Source of the DNA: Clostridiaceae bacterium
GTDB lineage: Bacteria; Bacillota; Clostridia; DSM-8532
Direction: 5' to 3'
Length of the DNA stretch: 42,841 bases
NCBI GenBank assembly: GCA_012719545.1
Contig: JAAYAD010000017.1
Location: 1 to 42,841 of the forward strand
In this document: one piece after another, positions 12,578 through 22,389 of the stretch
Layout of the letters: every line of letters starts with the position of its first letter
How positions within the stretch are numbered: the first letter of the stretch is position 1
Position numbers and translations under genes: made by a program
The notes under the pieces: model-generated
The model's input: only the letters and a program-made list of their open reading frames with translations
Database searches by the model: none
Told to the model about the DNA's origin: nothing

Positions 12578-13421
12578 TTTCTCTCTTTTTTGTATTGATT
12601 CCATCAGGCCTCATGCGAAGGGATGTTTTTATAAGTGATTTCATGCGTATTTCGCCACGGCCTTCGGTGTTGGCATTCCTGGTTTCCAGCCTGACCAGAT
12701 TCTTAATGGAAGAAAGCTGAAGTTCCGCCGAGTCCTCAATGGTTATAATGCGTTCCCTTTCAGGTATCAAAGAAGACAACGCATTTAAAAAAGACGTCTT
12801 GCCGCTTCCTGTTCCTCCGCATATAAAAATATTGTATTTGGATTTTACAAGCTTATCTAAAAATACTGCCGCCTCTTGGGTCAAAGAATTAAGCCTTATT
12901 AAATCTTCAATGGTCATTGCTTTCTCAGGAAATTTTCTTATGGTGACAGTTGGTCCGTTAAGGGCAATTGGAGGCAGCACTATATTTACTCTGGAGCCGT
13001 CTTCCAGCCTTGCGTCCACAATTGGATCCGCTTCATTGACACTTCTGTTTACACGGGCAACAATGCTCTGAATAAGGTCCTCCAGCCTTTCCCTGCTCTC
13101 AAAAGCGATATCGGTTTCTTCAACCACACCGTTTCTTTCAATAAAAATTTTGTCATGGCCGTTTATCATTATTTCAGTTATGCTAGGATCATTGATAAAT
13201 GGCTCTATAACATCATGACGGCGCATCTGGTTGAATACGGTATCTACAATAGTCTTAATTTCTGCTACGCTTAAATTTTTTATATAGTCTTTTGAGAAAC
13301 AGATGGCCTCGATTTGCTCCAGAAGTTCAGAATCAAGCTCCCTGGAATTAAAATCAACATTTTCCCTGCTTAACGCAACTTCTCTTCTAATTTCTCTGAC
13401 AATCTGCCTTAAATCCTTCAT
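12564..13421 (-). pseudogene. cpaF: cpaF/tadA-type ATPase truncated by the prophage
   Basis: CpaF/TadA ATPases power Flp/Tad pilus assembly. This copy has the N-terminal domain, the segment IDPSITEIMINGHDKIFIER-like (76-96) and Walker A GGTGSGKT (202-209), then ITIEDSAELQL (227-237). The homology stops after SLRMRPD at residue 273. Intact proteins continue with the Walker B segment (RIIVGEVRG) and His box, about 150 residues or more, which are missing. The last 12 residues are read from phage DNA. ATP hydrolysis should be lost. The gene follows the cpaE-like gene by 10 bases. Excision could restore it if the other half lies beyond the left edge. Confidence 0.85.
12598..12617. mobile_element. 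Prophage-host junction (attachment site, one end)
   Basis: Host cpaF homology reads from the right to the codons for R-M-R-P-D (12603-12617) and then gives way to sequence abutting the recombinase gene. The crossover core should lie at or just left of 12605. The position is deduced from where the conserved protein motif breaks, not from comparing both ends, since the other end is outside the window. Confidence 0.7.
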
Positions 13422-13431
13422 ATACCATCCT

Positions 13432-14499
13432 TTATTGCTCCAATATGGTTTTTAGGGCACTTATATAATCAGCTCTCGGAGTAGTAACTGCTTCCTCATC
13501 ATAAGGCCGCGGAAGCATGTATTTGCGAAAGTTGGGAATATCAATACTTGTATTTGGGGCTTGATTAATTCCCGTGACAGTTATGCAGAAAATTGTTTTA
13601 TCCGTAAGTCCGGATTTTTCATGTTCTTTCTGTTTAATGAACTGGGATACCTTAACCATTCTGGTGATGGATGAATAGTAATCAGAAAAAGTTATGTAGA
13701 TTCTGGATGCTTCATCAAGCAAAACATTCAAAAGCTCATCCTGCCGAAAGGCTCTGGATATGACAATATCATCGTAGCAATTCCTTCCCCTGATGGAACC
13801 TATAAGGCTCTTTAATTCAGAAGCATTAAGCTTTGATATGTCTTCGGGATTTTTATGCCCCTTCATAAAATCCACACCCCAGTTTATATCCCTTGAGGTG
13901 CAGGCCTCAGCCTTAAGGCTCAGGTTTTCCTTTTGGGCCTTTATATAGTAAAGCATTTCGCTTAAGTCCTTTGTATTGGTGCCTTGAAAGAAATCATCGG
14001 TATTGGAGAACTCATCAAGGTTTATGTAAAACACCGACTTGTTGGTGCTGGCTTTATATACAGCCATTGCCTGTGCCATGGGATTAAATACATCGCTTCC
14101 GTCCCCATAAAGAACAAGGTGGACAGTTCCGGAACCCTCACTTTTGGGCCTTTCTCCCGGAAGCTTATCGGCATAAAGGGAAATCAGTTCCTTCATAAGG
14201 TTGTCGGCAGGCTGATACTTGTTGATAGTCCTATATCCCTGTGGTATAAAGCTTTCGGGGCTATCCCTCAATATGACCAGGTTGTCCTTTTCAAACTCAC
14301 AGGCAAGATTGGACAAAAAAGATGAAGATACAAGCATTATATCTGCCTGTTCTCCTTTATTTACCCAGTCTATAAATCTTTCAGGTACGGTAAAAAGCTC
14401 AAGTGAAAACTGTGTGTTCTTATTCTTATGAAGGTACGCGCTGAACTTTTCAAGAAACATCGTATCTTTGTCGGCAATCAACAACCTAATTTGTGACAT
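13432..14499 (-). CDS. CpaE-like pilus-assembly protein with degenerate P-loop
   Basis: The 355-residue protein starts MSQIRLLIADKDTMFLEKFS, a receiver-like fold with acidic residues D10 and D12, then LPGERPKSEG as linker and a MinD/ParA-like domain from about 125. Where Tad CpaE/TadZ proteins carry a deviant Walker A (often KGGVGKTT), this one reads VLYGDGSDVFNPMAQAMAVY at 129-148, with no P-loop lysine. TadZ/CpaE localises the pilus machine at the pole; loss of ATP binding suggests a structural role. It is coupled to the truncated cpaF downstream. The assignment rests on domain order and neighbour. Confidence 0.7.
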   Translation of the reverse strand: MSQIRLLIADKDTMFLEKFSAYLHKNKNTQFSLELFTVPERFIDWVNKGEQADIMLVSSSFLSNLACEFEKDNLVILRDSPESFIPQGYRTINKYQPADNLMKELISLYADKLPGERPKSEGSGTVHLVLYGDGSDVFNPMAQAMAVYKASTNKSVFYINLDEFSNTDDFFQGTNTKDLSEMLYYIKAQKENLSLKAEACTSRDINWGVDFMKGHKNPEDISKLNASELKSLIGSIRGRNCYDDIVISRAFRQDELLNVLLDEASRIYITFSDYYSSITRMVKVSQFIKQKEHEKSGLTDKTIFCITVTGINQAPNTSIDIPNFRKYMLPRPYDEEAVTTPRADYISALKTILEQ

Positions 14500-14542
14500 A
14501 ATAACACATCCATACCATGTTTCATTATTCTATTAATTACAT

Positions 14543-14571
14543 ATTTTACTATGAAGCGTGTTTTTTGTCTA
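14543..14571 (-). promoter_or_regulatory. Candidate promoter of the cpaE-cpaF unit
   Basis: TAGACA (14566-14571), 17 bases, TAAAAT (14543-14548) on the minus strand, about 40 bases before the cpaE-like start. Confidence 0.5.
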
Positions 14572-14691
14572 CTATGCTATATATTTTTATGTCAGTCTTA
14601 TTCATTAATAGCAAAATTTTGACTGATTGTAACAGTTTTTGAAAGTTCAGCGCATCAATTGCTTAAGACTTATTGAATTTACAGGCAGAAA

Positions 14692-15822
14692 TTACGCTCC
14701 TGCGTTATTGTTTGCAGTACTCAGATTCTGACCGGAATTGCTTTTTCCCTTTCGTGCCTTTATCTCTGCGGCTATCCAGATTATAATGGGAAGCAGTATC
14801 TGGTATGGCAGAGCATATAAAGGAAATATTTTCTCAGCCCATTCTGTAACATAAACAGCATTATCAAACAGAAATAATGAATAGGCGGCTGTCAGTAAAA
14901 CCACGGGTGTGGATATAACATGATAGCTATCCATGTTCAACAGATGAGATACTCCTTTTGAAACGAAAAACAAATATGCTGTGGCTTTTGTAAATACGCT
15001 TGTCACAATACTGACTGCTCCTATAAGTTCTATTCTCTGAATAAAATCTCCTAATTTTATCAACCTTACTGTTACATACGGTGGAAACATCTGTATAGAA
15101 GTGTTCCCGGTGCCTATAAGAATAATGGTCCTGACGGAAACCTGCAAAAGATAAAACCCGCCAATAAGCATAGAATAATAAAATATCTTGTACGGATTGC
15201 TGCTCTTCTGAAAACATCCTGCGATCCCAAGAAAAATCACCGTTTCGGCAAAAGGACGTGATATAAGAGTGAAAGCATCCTGTAATACCGGTTTGAAACC
15301 GTCATACAAAAAAGGTTTCAGTCTGTCATAATCATACATGTTTATTGCTAACAATGTCAGAGATAAAGATATGACAATAATTACGGGGAAGAAGATTGTC
15401 ACCCATCTTCCCACGGCCTCAATTCCGCATCTTACGGCATAGGCTATCACAATACCTGTCACAAGCGTAATAACACACTGAGGCGTTGAATCCAGGGATA
15501 CAATTCGTATGAACTCGCTTATAGTAGATATCAGCACCATTCCCACATGAAAAGCATACCAGGTAAAAATCAGGGCTATAATCCTTCCAACTATTTTTCC
15601 AAAAAGCATATCAAGCAGATTAAAAAGATCTGTTTGCGGGAACAGTTTTATTATCCGGCAGAAAACCGCAATAATTATAGTGGAGGCAGCCATTGAAATT
15701 AACATGGCAAGCCATACATCTTGTTTGGAGACGCCTCCGATACCTGCTGTTACTCCGATTCCCATAATAAAAGTCGTTATAAGAAGAATGGCCTGTTTTT
15801 GACTTATAACCTCTTTTTGCAA
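14692..15822 (-). CDS. Spore germinant receptor B subunit (GerAB/GerKB family)
   Basis: The 376-residue integral membrane protein has about ten hydrophobic segments, starting KQAILLITTFIMGIGVTAGI, the conserved opening of GerAB-type amino-acid permease-like subunits. It forms the inner-membrane germinant-binding part of the receptor with the A and C proteins encoded upstream. Start is a TTG at 15822 with AAAGG about 9 bases upstream. It is the last gene of the leftward ger operon. The C-terminus ends in a short polar tail. The specific germinant cannot be told from sequence. Confidence 0.9.
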   Translation of the reverse strand: MQKEVISQKQAILLITTFIMGIGVTAGIGGVSKQDVWLAMLISMAASTIIIAVFCRIIKLFPQTDLFNLLDMLFGKIVGRIIALIFTWYAFHVGMVLISTISEFIRIVSLDSTPQCVITLVTGIVIAYAVRCGIEAVGRWVTIFFPVIIVISLSLTLLAINMYDYDRLKPFLYDGFKPVLQDAFTLISRPFAETVIFLGIAGCFQKSSNPYKIFYYSMLIGGFYLLQVSVRTIILIGTGNTSIQMFPPYVTVRLIKLGDFIQRIELIGAVSIVTSVFTKATAYLFFVSKGVSHLLNMDSYHVISTPVVLLTAAYSLFLFDNAVYVTEWAEKIFPLYALPYQILLPIIIWIAAEIKARKGKSNSGQNLSTANNNAGA

Positions 15823-15835
15823 TTAAATCAACCTT

Positions 15836-16069
15836 TCAATAGCTTTTAACTCCAAAAATGAATGAAACAATTTTTTCTGTAAATTTAGTGGGATTTGGAA
15901 TTTCAATATCATAGTCAGACAGTACTGCAAGAAGAAGAATGACAGCAAATATAAAAGAGTATACGAAAAATGTCTTCCAATCCTTCCTTTTGCATAACGG
16001 TACAAGATCCACAAGTATAAGAAATAAACCGATAAGAACAACTGATATTATCATCATATTGAAAGTCAA
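15836..16069 (-). CDS. Small two-helix membrane protein of the ger operon (candidate D subunit)
   Basis: The 77-residue protein has hydrophobic segments at about 5-24 (MIISVVLIGLFLILVDLVPL) and 34-48, with a short cytosolic loop (CKRKDWK) between. Its size, two helices and place among gerA, gerC and gerB genes match the small D subunits described for some Bacillus receptors, which modulate receptor activity. The TTG start at 16069 overlaps the gerC stop by 4 bases; an ATG at 16057 is an alternative. Assignment as a D subunit is by position and topology. Confidence 0.6.
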   Translation of the reverse strand: MTFNMMIISVVLIGLFLILVDLVPLCKRKDWKTFFVYSFIFAVILLLAVLSDYDIEIPNPTKFTEKIVSFIFGVKSY

Positions 16070-17223
16070 TCCCCTCTTTTGATTGATTTTTTCAGTAATC
16101 CTGTATGGGCAATTTCAACATCTGCAGAGACTTCAACCTCAAGTTCCTTAAAAATACTGTCCCAGTCTTTGCCTATTTCTTTCCAGACTTTAGGCAGTTG
16201 TCTTTTTACCAGACTTCCAAAACCAAAAACGTCCGTATTCATGACCTGTACTTTCTTAATGACATTTTCGATATCATATTTAAGTTGCTGGCTCGCCATC
16301 TGCATTATAATGTCAAAATCTTTTTCTTCGGCAGGGAATCCTGGTATTTGTACATCATTCATGGATGCACGCACACTAATCTTCATTTCAATTGTTACCT
16401 TATTTTCCTTGTATTTTGCTTTGAATCTTGTACCGCTATTAAGTATCTCCAGAGTGATCTTCCCTTGCTTTCCTTCTGTTTCTACATCTACAACAAGCAG
16501 TCCTCCATCCACTTCATCTATGGCAAAACAATAAAACTTCGTATCTTCTTCATCTAAATATCCAACAAGTTTATCTTTTTTGAAAAGGGCAAGTCCGGAC
16601 AACTTCAGCGTTTTTTGCCCTTTGTTCTCTTTGGTGGTGATTACTGGCATTACCGGTGATATACCCTCATTCGCCAGCCGTTCAAGAAATTCAAACATCT
16701 GTACATGCAAAGTTTTTGAAGTAGATTTCTGGGCATGCAGCAAATCCATAACCTCTTCGGATACAAGCTCTGCCGAAATGGGTTTTACATCGAATATTTC
16801 TTTTGCTTCTTCCCCTTTGTAGATAATTGGATGTACGTCAAGCCTTGTCTCCGCATCCCTGATAAGAAAATCAGTTATTTTTAAAACACCTTCCTCAGCA
16901 AGTTTCTGACTTATAAAAACAACTGTCGCATGTGACCAATAAAGCCTGGGAACATTAACTAAAACGGCATTTCTTACCGCATCAAACATGGTTTCGCCTT
17001 CTGTTTCTATTACAGTAGATTTTACCTTGCCTTCCGGTCCAGCTTGGTGCATATCTGCTGTCTCTACTGAAAGAAAAAATTTCCCTTCTTCGGTCGGATC
17101 TATAGCAAGACCTCTTACAAGGGTAAGATTGTCAGGTTCCCTGTAGTTCCAGCAAGATGTTAACAGAAAGGCACTAAAAATATTAACCAGAATAAGCAAT
17201 GCTACTCTATATCGTTTCTTCAC
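16066..17223 (-). CDS. Spore germinant receptor C subunit, lipoprotein (GerAC family)
   Basis: The 385-residue protein has a lipoprotein signal, KKRYRVALLILVNIFSAFLL then TSC, with lipidation Cys24. The GerC signature WNYREPDNLTLVRGLAIDP follows directly. It is anchored outside the spore inner membrane and completes the A-B-C receptor. Start is GTG at 17223, overlapping the gerA stop by 4 bases (GTGA). A B-domain with TLHVQMFEFLERLANEG and a C-terminal helical end (QLPKVWKEIGKDWDSIFKEL) are typical. Length is normal for the family. Confidence 0.93.
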   Translation of the reverse strand: MKKRYRVALLILVNIFSAFLLTSCWNYREPDNLTLVRGLAIDPTEEGKFFLSVETADMHQAGPEGKVKSTVIETEGETMFDAVRNAVLVNVPRLYWSHATVVFISQKLAEEGVLKITDFLIRDAETRLDVHPIIYKGEEAKEIFDVKPISAELVSEEVMDLLHAQKSTSKTLHVQMFEFLERLANEGISPVMPVITTKENKGQKTLKLSGLALFKKDKLVGYLDEEDTKFYCFAIDEVDGGLLVVDVETEGKQGKITLEILNSGTRFKAKYKENKVTIEMKISVRASMNDVQIPGFPAEEKDFDIIMQMASQQLKYDIENVIKKVQVMNTDVFGFGSLVKRQLPKVWKEIGKDWDSIFKELEVEVSADVEIAHTGLLKKSIKRGD

Positions 17224-18743
17224 CTTTGTCTGCTCCTGTCTGTTTGTCTTATTCTGTTTTTAGCAATGAACTTCGGCCTTTTTTTCAAAAACCATATAGG
17301 CGCTCTCATTGCTGTATCTTTCAGCTCTTCGGGGTTCAATGACGTATATTCCATCATGTAAGGAACGCCAAATGATCGGATACTGCACATATGCAGGGTG
17401 ACAATTATAATACCGTAAAGAATTCCGTATAGACCCATGAAACCTGCCAGCAGTGTCAGAAAAGCTCTTATGACTACAATAGGTGCTTTTATTTTCTGAG
17501 TCATCAAACCTGTAAGTCCTGTCAGCGCCACCACTATGATAACAGTTGCACTTACTATCCTTGCTTCCACTGCTGCTGTTCCAAGAACCAGCGCTCCCAG
17601 AATACTTAACGCGTTGGCAAGGCTTATGTTCATTCTTATTCCTGCTTCTCTCAGTATTTCAAAAACCAGAAGCAGTCCGATTGTTTCTACAATTGTCGGG
17701 AAAGGTACACCCTCTCTGGCAGCCAGTATACTCATAAAAAGAGAGGTAGGAATCATTTCCTGATGGTAAGTCATGAGGGCAACGTATAATGCCGGAGCCA
17801 AAATGGTAAGCCAAAAGCTTAATATTCTAAGTAGCCTGCTGAAAGTGGAGAATACATAATTTAATGAATAGTCATCCCCCGACTGAAAAAACTTCTCAAA
17901 CAAATATGGCAGAGTCAATGCTTCAGACGTTCCGTCCACCAATACAATAATTCGGCCTTCCAAAAGATCAGCCACTGCCACATCGGGGCGCTCTGTAAAT
18001 CCGATGGTTTCGAAAGGCGAATAAGGAGCATCCTGAATAAATTCGGCCAGCATGCCCGCCAGAACAATTCCGTCCATTTCAACTTTTTTAATTCTCTCAA
18101 TAAGCTCATTCAGTATTTGCTCATTTGCAATACCAGCAATATAAACTAATCCAACCTTGGTTTTTGTTCTGGTTCCTATGACCATCTCCTTGTATTTAAG
18201 GTCTGGTGTAGAAAGCCTCCTCCGGATTAGGGAGAGGTTATCGAGTATTGGTTCTACAAATCCTTCTCTTGGTCCTCTAATTAGTTTTTCACCTTCCGGT
18301 TCCGAAGGTGTCCTAGATTTCCAGCCCTGGGAAGACACTATTATTGCATCAATTGAATTATCCAGCAAAAGAACACTGTCTCCCCGGACTATTGCTAACA
18401 TCAATTCTTGTGAATCCCGGGATTTTTTTGCACAGTGATTGGTTATAACCTGACTGATAATTACATCAGCACCTGGAATACTGTCATCAGAAAAATCTGT
18501 TCTAATAATTGGATTTATTATTGATGTATCCAGAATATCAGGATCCACCATGCCATCCAGATATAAAAGGCAGAATTTTATAGTCTTATCCTGGCTGACA
18601 CTGGCAAAATGTCTTACTCTGAATGAATCATCGCCTTTGAATACTTCTTCAAATTGCTTGAGGCTGTCTTCCAGAGATCTTTGCTTTTTAAAACTTTTGC
18701 TGACGCCATTGACTGTTTGTACCAAAATCTTGCGTTTACGCAT
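17220..18743 (-). CDS. Spore germinant receptor A subunit (GerAA family)
   Basis: The product of about 507 residues has a soluble N-terminal part (FRVRHFASVSQDKTIKFCLL, ILDTSIINPIIR) and several membrane segments from about 300 on, including GREGVPFPTIVET-like text (AAREGVPFPTIVETIGLLLV) that is highly conserved in GerA proteins. The start is uncertain: ATG 18743 lies 12 bases after GGGAG, and a TTG at 18755 directly abuts it. First gene of the operon gerA-gerC-small-gerB. Such operons are normally made in the forespore under sigma-G; no clear sigma-G promoter was found by eye. Confidence 0.92.
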   Translation of the reverse strand: MRKRKILVQTVNGVSKSFKKQRSLEDSLKQFEEVFKGDDSFRVRHFASVSQDKTIKFCLLYLDGMVDPDILDTSIINPIIRTDFSDDSIPGADVIISQVITNHCAKKSRDSQELMLAIVRGDSVLLLDNSIDAIIVSSQGWKSRTPSEPEGEKLIRGPREGFVEPILDNLSLIRRRLSTPDLKYKEMVIGTRTKTKVGLVYIAGIANEQILNELIERIKKVEMDGIVLAGMLAEFIQDAPYSPFETIGFTERPDVAVADLLEGRIIVLVDGTSEALTLPYLFEKFFQSGDDYSLNYVFSTFSRLLRILSFWLTILAPALYVALMTYHQEMIPTSLFMSILAAREGVPFPTIVETIGLLLVFEILREAGIRMNISLANALSILGALVLGTAAVEARIVSATVIIVVALTGLTGLMTQKIKAPIVVIRAFLTLLAGFMGLYGILYGIIIVTLHMCSIRSFGVPYMMEYTSLNPEELKDTAMRAPIWFLKKRPKFIAKNRIRQTDRSRQR

Positions 18744-18886
18744 AAACTTACGCAACTCCCGGTACTTTTTTAGTATTTTGATTTCTTGTTTACCAGGTCA
18801 TTATAGTAGTGTTAGCTTTAATCTGAATTTTATTACAGTTGCTTCAGAGGTTCCGTTTATTGTGAAGTAATGCAGATTTTATTATG

Positions 18887-18915
18887 TTGACAAAAGATTT
18901 GCAAGGCTATATTAT
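18887..18915 (+). promoter_or_regulatory. Promoter of the tRNA-Leu gene
   Basis: TTGACA (18887-18892), 17 bases, TATTAT (18910-18915), ending 20 bases before the tRNA. Confidence 0.75.
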
Positions 18916-18935
18916 AATAAATACGTCAATTATAT

Positions 18936-19018
18936 GCGGACATGGCGGAATTGGCAGACGCACCAGATTTAGGATCTGGCGGGAAACCGTGGGGGTTCAA
19001 GTCCCTTTGTCCGCACCA
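18936..19018 (+). tRNA. tRNA-Leu, anticodon UAG
   Basis: Acceptor GCGGACA pairs with TGTCCGC. The anticodon stem CCAGA/TCTGG frames the loop TTTAGGA with anticodon TAG, and a long variable arm (CGG/CCG) marks a class II leucine tRNA. The T-arm contains GTTCAAGTC. The CCA end is encoded. Its own promoter and terminator make it a monocistronic gene. Confidence 0.95.
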
Positions 19019-19034
19019 TGCTTTAAATGCACAG

Positions 19035-19064
19035 AAAGCCCTAAAAAGGGCTTTTTGGTTTTTT
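19035..19064 (+). terminator. Terminator of tRNA-Leu
   Basis: AAAGCCC (19035-19041) pairs with GGGCTTT (19048-19054), followed by a T-rich run. Confidence 0.85.
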
Positions 19065-19086
19065 CAGAGGATTTCACACAATAAAT

Positions 19087-19127
19087 AGCCTCCAATAGTA
19101 AGACCTAAAATCTGTCTATTGGAGGCT
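19087..19127 (-). terminator. 12-bp inverted repeat after carB, probable terminator
   Basis: AGCCTCCAATAG (19087-19098) and CTATTGGAGGCT (19116-19127) are perfect complements with a 17-base loop. On the minus strand the hairpin is followed by ATTTATTG, a weak T-tract. It likely ends the pyr operon and may also shield it from tRNA read-through. Confidence 0.6.
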
Positions 19128-19170
19128 CATTCAGTCTTTATAAGTCTATTTTTTGCTTTTTATAAACAGC

Positions 19171-22100
19171 TTAATTTTTAAATACATCCAGATTTACAAG
19201 CTCCAGCTCCTCGGGCTTCTTTTTCATCTGCATGCATCTTAGTACCGCATATGCAGTATCAAGGCTTGTAAGGCAGAGTATGGATCTTTCAACCGCTTTT
19301 CTTCTTATTCTGAAGCCATCCCTTTCTGCGTCCCTTCCCTTTGATGGAGTATTTACAATCATTTTGATTTTGCCCTGGTCCATCAAATCCATAATGTTGG
19401 GAGATCCCTCACCGATTTTCTTAACGGCATTGGTGGCAATTGCATGCCTGTTAAGGTAATTGGCGGTTTTACCTGTGGCATACAGGGTATATCCCAGGCG
19501 TTCAAAGCCATAGGCCAAATCCACAATGTCGGGTTTATCCGAATCCCTTACCGTAAACAATATGGCGTCACCCGGCTTGGGGAATTTAAATCCGGCAGCA
19601 ACCAAACCCTTTAAGGTTGCCTCATGAACATTTTTTGCAATGCCCAGTACTTCTCCGGTAGACTTCATCTCAGGTCCAAGGCTTGTATCAACGTCATGGA
19701 GCTTTTCAAATGAGAACACAGGAACTTTTGCAGCAACATATTCGCTTTCCTTGTACAGTCCTGTACCATAAGGGAAGTCGGTTAATTTTTTGCCCATCAT
19801 TATCCTGGTTGCAATTCTGACCATTGGGATACCTGTAACCTTGCTGATATAGGGCACCGTGCGGCTGGACCTTGGGTTTACCTCAATTACATATACCTCA
19901 TTATTGAACACCACATACTGGATGTTGACCATTCCAATTACATTGAGAGCCTTTGCCAGCTTCTCGGTATATTCTATAATTTTATTCTTTATCTTAAAGG
20001 ACAGGCTCTGGGGCGGGTACATGGATATGCTGTCACCTGAATGGACTCCGGCGCGCTCCAAATGTTCCATAATTCCAGGAACCAGAATGTTTTCCCCATC
20101 GCAGATTGCATCCACTTCAAGTTCCTTGCCCATAAGATATTTGTCAACAAGTATGGGATGCTCCTGTTCTTCCCTATTGATTATTTCCATGAACTCTGCA
20201 ATGTCATTGTCATTGTATGCAATTTCCATGCCCTTGCCGCCCAGCACGTAGGATGGACGCACAAGTACCGGGTAACCAAGACGATTTGCGGCTTCAAGAG
20301 CTTCTTCAAGGGTAAAAATTGTGGTACCCTTTGGCCTGGGTATTCCCAGGGATTCCAGTATGGCGTCAAACTTTTCTCTGTCTTCTGCGGCATCCACATC
20401 TTTAGCGCTGGTGCCAAAGATTTTTACTCCCGCTTTGTCCAGAGGATTTGTAAGCTTTATGGCAGTTTGACCACCAAACTGGGCAATGACGCCGTCGGGC
20501 TCTTCAAGCTCAATGATTTCCTCCACATCTTCAGGAGTTAATGGGTCAAAATAGAGCCTGTCGGATGTATCAAAGTCTGTAGATACGGTTTCAGGGTTGT
20601 TATTGATTATGATTGCCTCATATCCTTCTTCTTTAAGTCCCCAGACCGAATGAACCGAGCAGTAGTCAAATTCTATGCCCTGGCCTATACGGATTGGTCC
20701 TGAGCCAAGTACAATCACCTTTTTGTTCTTTGTGGGCACCGATTCGTTGTACTCGTCATAGGTAGAGTAGTAATATGGGGTTTGCGCCTCAAATTCGGCT
20801 GCGCAGGTATCAACCATTTTATATGATGGCCTAATGCCCCATTCTCTGCGCTTTTCTTTTATGCTCTTTTTATCTGCACCAATAAACTTACCTATGACTT
20901 CATCAAGAAAACCCATCTTTTTAGCCTTGAGCAGCGTATCCTTGGTCAATGTCTCCAGAGTCAGGGTTTTAAGATGTTCCTCCATATCGACTATTTTCTT
21001 GAACTTATGAAGGAACCACTTGTCAATGCGGGTTATGTCATAAATATAGTCTATGGATATGCCCCTTCTCAGGGCTTCTGCAACTACCAGTAGGCGATTG
21101 TCATCAACATCATGGAGTTTTTTCTTAAGAGCTTTGTCATCCAATTCCTTGCATAAAGATGTTTCAAGGGTCTTAATTCCCAGTTCCAGGGATCTTATGG
21201 CCTTCATAAGGGCTCCTTCAAAGGTATTGCTTATTGCCATTACCTCGCCTGTTGCCTTCATCTGGGTTCCCAGAGTACGTTTTGCCTTTACAAATTTGTC
21301 AAAGGGCCACTTGGGTATTTTAACAACGCAGTAGTCCAGTGTGGGCTCAAAGCAGGCATATGTCTTGCCTGTCACGGCATTTTTAATTTCGTCAAGGCCA
21401 TAGCCTATTGCAATTTTGGTGGCAACCTTTGCTATTGGGTAACCCGTTGCCTTTGAAGCCAGTGCCGATGAACGGCTCACTCTGGGGTTAACCTCAATTA
21501 CCGCATATTCAAAACTTTCAGGATGCAGGGCAAACTGACAGTTGCAGCCTCCTTCTATTCCCAGGGCTGAGATTATATCCAGAGCAGCGGTTCTGAGCAT
21601 CTGGTACTCTTTGTCAGAAAGAGTCTGGGAGGGGGCAACAACTATGCTGTCGCCGGTATGGATGCCAACCGGATCTATGTTCTCCATGTTACATACGGTG
21701 ATTACATTGCCCTTGCTGTCCCGCATAACCTCGTACTCAATTTCCTTCCAGCCGGCAACGCTCTTTTCAATCAATACCTGATGAACACGGCTTAATCTTA
21801 AGCCGTTTCCTCCTATTTCCTTAAGCTGCTCCTCGTCATAAGCTATGCCTCCTCCGGTTCCGCCAAGGGTATAGGCCGGACGAACAACAACCGGATAACC
21901 TATGGACTTTGCAAAATCCAACGCATCTTCAATGGTGTTGACAACTTTGCTGGGAATACAAGGCTGACCTATCCGCTCCATGGTATCCTTGAAAGCCTGC
22001 CTGTCCTCTGCCATGCGGATGGCTTCAACAGAGGTGCCAAGAAGCTTAACTCCGTGCGCAGCCAAAAATCCCGATTCGGCAAGTTCCACAGCCAGATTTA

Positions 22101-22386
22101 ACCCCGTCTGACCTCCCAGGGTAGGCAGAATACTGTCAGGTTTCTCTTTTATGATGATGTTCTTTATGGTATCAACGGTTAAAGGCTCAATGTAAACTCT
22201 ATGGGCAATTTCGGTATCGGTCATTATTGTAGCAGGATTGCTGTTTACAAGGATGCTTTCTATTCCTTCCTCTTTTAATGCCCGGCAAGCCTGAGTTCCC
22301 GCATAGTCAAATTCGGCGGCCTGGCCTATTACAATGGGGCCTGAGCCTATAACCAATACTCTTTTTATGTCCTGTCTTTTTGGCAT
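19171..22386 (-). CDS. carB: Carbamoyl-phosphate synthase large subunit
   Basis: The 1071-residue enzyme makes carbamoyl phosphate from bicarbonate, ammonia from CarA and two ATP. It shows the duplicated ATP-grasp halves: [20 protein letters not shown] near residue 10 and [20 protein letters not shown] near 560, with [12 protein letters not shown] and [12 protein letters not shown] as the nucleotide loops. A C-terminal allosteric MGS-like domain follows ([20 protein letters not shown]). Full length for the family. It follows carA by 3 bases with GGAGG before its ATG, as the last gene of the pyr operon. Confidence 0.98.
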   Translation of the reverse strand: MPKRQDIKRVLVIGSGPIVIGQAAEFDYAGTQACRALKEEGIESILVNSNPATIMTDTEIAHRVYIEPLTVDTIKNIIIKEKPDSILPTLGGQTGLNLAVELAESGFLAAHGVKLLGTSVEAIRMAEDRQAFKDTMERIGQPCIPSKVVNTIEDALDFAKSIGYPVVVRPAYTLGGTGGGIAYDEEQLKEIGGNGLRLSRVHQVLIEKSVAGWKEIEYEVMRDSKGNVITVCNMENIDPVGIHTGDSIVVAPSQTLSDKEYQMLRTAALDIISALGIEGGCNCQFALHPESFEYAVIEVNPRVSRSSALASKATGYPIAKVATKIAIGYGLDEIKNAVTGKTYACFEPTLDYCVVKIPKWPFDKFVKAKRTLGTQMKATGEVMAISNTFEGALMKAIRSLELGIKTLETSLCKELDDKALKKKLHDVDDNRLLVVAEALRRGISIDYIYDITRIDKWFLHKFKKIVDMEEHLKTLTLETLTKDTLLKAKKMGFLDEVIGKFIGADKKSIKEKRREWGIRPSYKMVDTCAAEFEAQTPYYYSTYDEYNESVPTKNKKVIVLGSGPIRIGQGIEFDYCSVHSVWGLKEEGYEAIIINNNPETVSTDFDTSDRLYFDPLTPEDVEEIIELEEPDGVIAQFGGQTAIKLTNPLDKAGVKIFGTSAKDVDAAEDREKFDAILESLGIPRPKGTTIFTLEEALEAANRLGYPVLVRPSYVLGGKGMEIAYNDNDIAEFMEIINREEQEHPILVDKYLMGKELEVDAICDGENILVPGIMEHLERAGVHSGDSISMYPPQSLSFKIKNKIIEYTEKLAKALNVIGMVNIQYVVFNNEVYVIEVNPRSSRTVPYISKVTGIPMVRIATRIMMGKKLTDFPYGTGLYKESEYVAAKVPVFSFEKLHDVDTSLGPEMKSTGEVLGIAKNVHEATLKGLVAAGFKFPKPGDAILFTVRDSDKPDIVDLAYGFERLGYTLYATGKTANYLNRHAIATNAVKKIGEGSPNIMDLMDQGKIKMIVNTPSKGRDAERDGFRIRRKAVERSILCLTSLDTAYAVLRCMQMKKKPEELELVNLDVFKN

Positions 22387-22389
22387 CTT

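Noticed and set aside
1..12600. Search for CRISPR arrays, toxin-antitoxin or known defence genes in the phage
   Set aside because: No regular spaced repeats, paired toxin-antitoxin genes or recognisable defence domains were seen in the visible part.
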